Source of the DNA: JOPF136 sp963773835
GTDB lineage: Bacteria; Acidobacteriota; Terriglobia; Acidiferrales; UBA7541
DNA: 64,000 bases
Direction of reading: 5' to 3'
Assembly (NCBI GenBank): GCA_963773835.1
Contig: CAVZCQ010000004.1
Location: 1,178,001-1,242,000 of the forward strand
The notes beneath the pieces were generated by a model. The model saw only the letters and a list, made by a program, of their open reading frames with translations, did not search any database and was not told the origin of the DNA. Shown here piece by piece: positions 63,608 to 64,000 of this stretch; within the stretch, counting starts at the first letter, position 1, and each line of letters starts with the position of its first letter. Made by a program: the position numbers and the translations under genes.

Positions 63608-64000
63608 TCAGGCCGGTGCCGGCGGCAGCGCGCCGCCCGGATGCTTCGCCTTGCTTGCGGCGCCTGCCAGGTGATGCACCAATTCCGTATCGCGCGCGAG
63701 TTCGGCAGCCTGGCCGGAATAGACCACCCTCCCGTCATCGAGCACATAGGCGCGGTCCGCCACCGAAAGGGAGAGCGGCGCATTCTGCTCCACCAGCAGC
63801 ACCGACAGGCCTTCTTCGCGCATATGGCGCACCACCTGGATCACTTCCTTCACGATCAGAGGCGCGAGGCCCTGGGAAGGCTCGTCGAGCAGCATCAGCC
63901 GCGGGTTCATCAGCAGCGGGCGCGCGATGGCCAGCATTTCCTGTTCGCCGCCGGACAATTGTCCGGCCAGTTGCGAGCGCCGCTCCGCCAGCTTCGGGAA
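63608..64000 (-). CDS. Branched-chain amino acid ABC transporter ATPase (LivF-like), C-terminal part
   Basis: Partial: 130 codons, and the N-terminus lies beyond the window. It contains the ABC signature LSGGEQEMLAIARPL, the Walker B LMLLDEPSQGLAP with catalytic Glu, and the H-loop-like region VLLVEQN (LivF-type, with Q in place of H). AYVLDDGRVVYSG also fits LivF. It energises uptake of branched-chain amino acids or similar ligands together with LivG and permeases, which would be to the right. Confidence 0.88.
   Translation of the reverse strand, partial: FPKLAERRSQLAGQLSGGEQEMLAIARPLLMNPRLMLLDEPSQGLAPLIVKEVIQVVRHMREEGLSVLLVEQNAPLSLSVADRAYVLDDGRVVYSGQAAELARDTELVHHLAGAASKAKHPGGALPPAPA

Noticed and set aside
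1..64000. CRISPR arrays, insertion sequences with transposase, prophage genes
   Set aside because: I saw no regularly spaced direct repeats, transposase, integrase or phage structural genes on reading the window.

Overview
This is a GC-rich bacterial chromosome segment. The gene content points to an Acidobacteriota-like soil or subsurface bacterium: a very large sortilin-type beta-propeller protein, a periplasmic S10 peptidase, dense toxin-antitoxin remnants, caa3 oxidase, and multihaem cytochromes of the kind known from Geobacter. The phylum is inferred from gene content only.

Left arm (1-26.9 kb), a mixed housekeeping region: tail of a class III aminotransferase, proC-like gene, msrPQ, tRNA-Ala, a beta-CASP metallo-hydrolase, an aminotransferase and lytic transglycosylase, a 1109-residue beta-propeller protein, DoxX, an ATP-grasp/flavin monooxygenase pair, ssrA (tmRNA), a Baeyer-Villiger-type monooxygenase, an SDR, a cNMP-binding/thioredoxin-reductase-like fusion with a UBP zinc finger, and a transketolase with a Cys-rich tail. 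Small toxin-antitoxin or PIN modules are scattered here: VapBC, BrnTA, DUF433/DUF5615, a solitary addiction-module antitoxin with a stub of its toxin, and HigBA debris.

Centre (27-52 kb), a respiratory supercluster. On the plus strand lie caa3 oxidase subunits II, I and III, a membrane protein, a dihaem lipoprotein cytochrome, a Rieske protein and a cytochrome b fused to cytochrome c. This reads as a quinol-to-oxygen chain. On the minus strand are two transcription blocks. The upstream block (50.2 to 41.8 kb) encodes a DmsE/MtrA-type decahaem cytochrome, a large outer-membrane barrel, a monohaem cytochrome, a second Rieske and cytochrome b pair, a nine-haem membrane-anchored cytochrome and a NapC/NirT protein resembling ImcH. 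The downstream block (41.6 to 34.4 kb) encodes a 19-haem cytochrome, two diheme-b membrane modules (one fused to 13 haem-binding motifs, as in CbcL), another monohaem cytochrome, a PPOX-fold protein and CtaG. I count 59 c-haem attachment motifs in the minus-strand block and 4 in the plus-strand block. The layout suggests several parallel quinol-oxidising entry points feeding periplasmic cytochromes and an MtrAB-like conduit across the outer membrane, alongside oxygen respiration.

Regulation: a Crp/Fnr-type regulator (50389-51126) sits beside the cluster. CRP-like palindromes (GTGA-N6-TCAC, usually GTGAC-N4-GTCAC) occur in tandem upstream of the decahaem gene, between the regulator and its divergent Cys-rich neighbour, upstream of the 19-haem gene and upstream of the uspA/acyl-CoA synthetase operon. 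At all four loci the two boxes are offset by exactly 22 bp. A fifth locus, upstream of the oxidase operon, has an offset of 25 bp. This appears to be a local regulon.

Right arm (52-64 kb): acyl-CoA synthetase/GNAT fusion and tandem UspA, S10 peptidase, LTXXQ-like protein, amidase, GerMN-domain protein, rph, rdgB-like, nth, a dUTPase-like protein, tRNA-Pro and the end of a LivF-type ABC ATPase.

Small palindromic elements are scattered through the window. One 24-nt copy has entered a protein-coding gene in frame.
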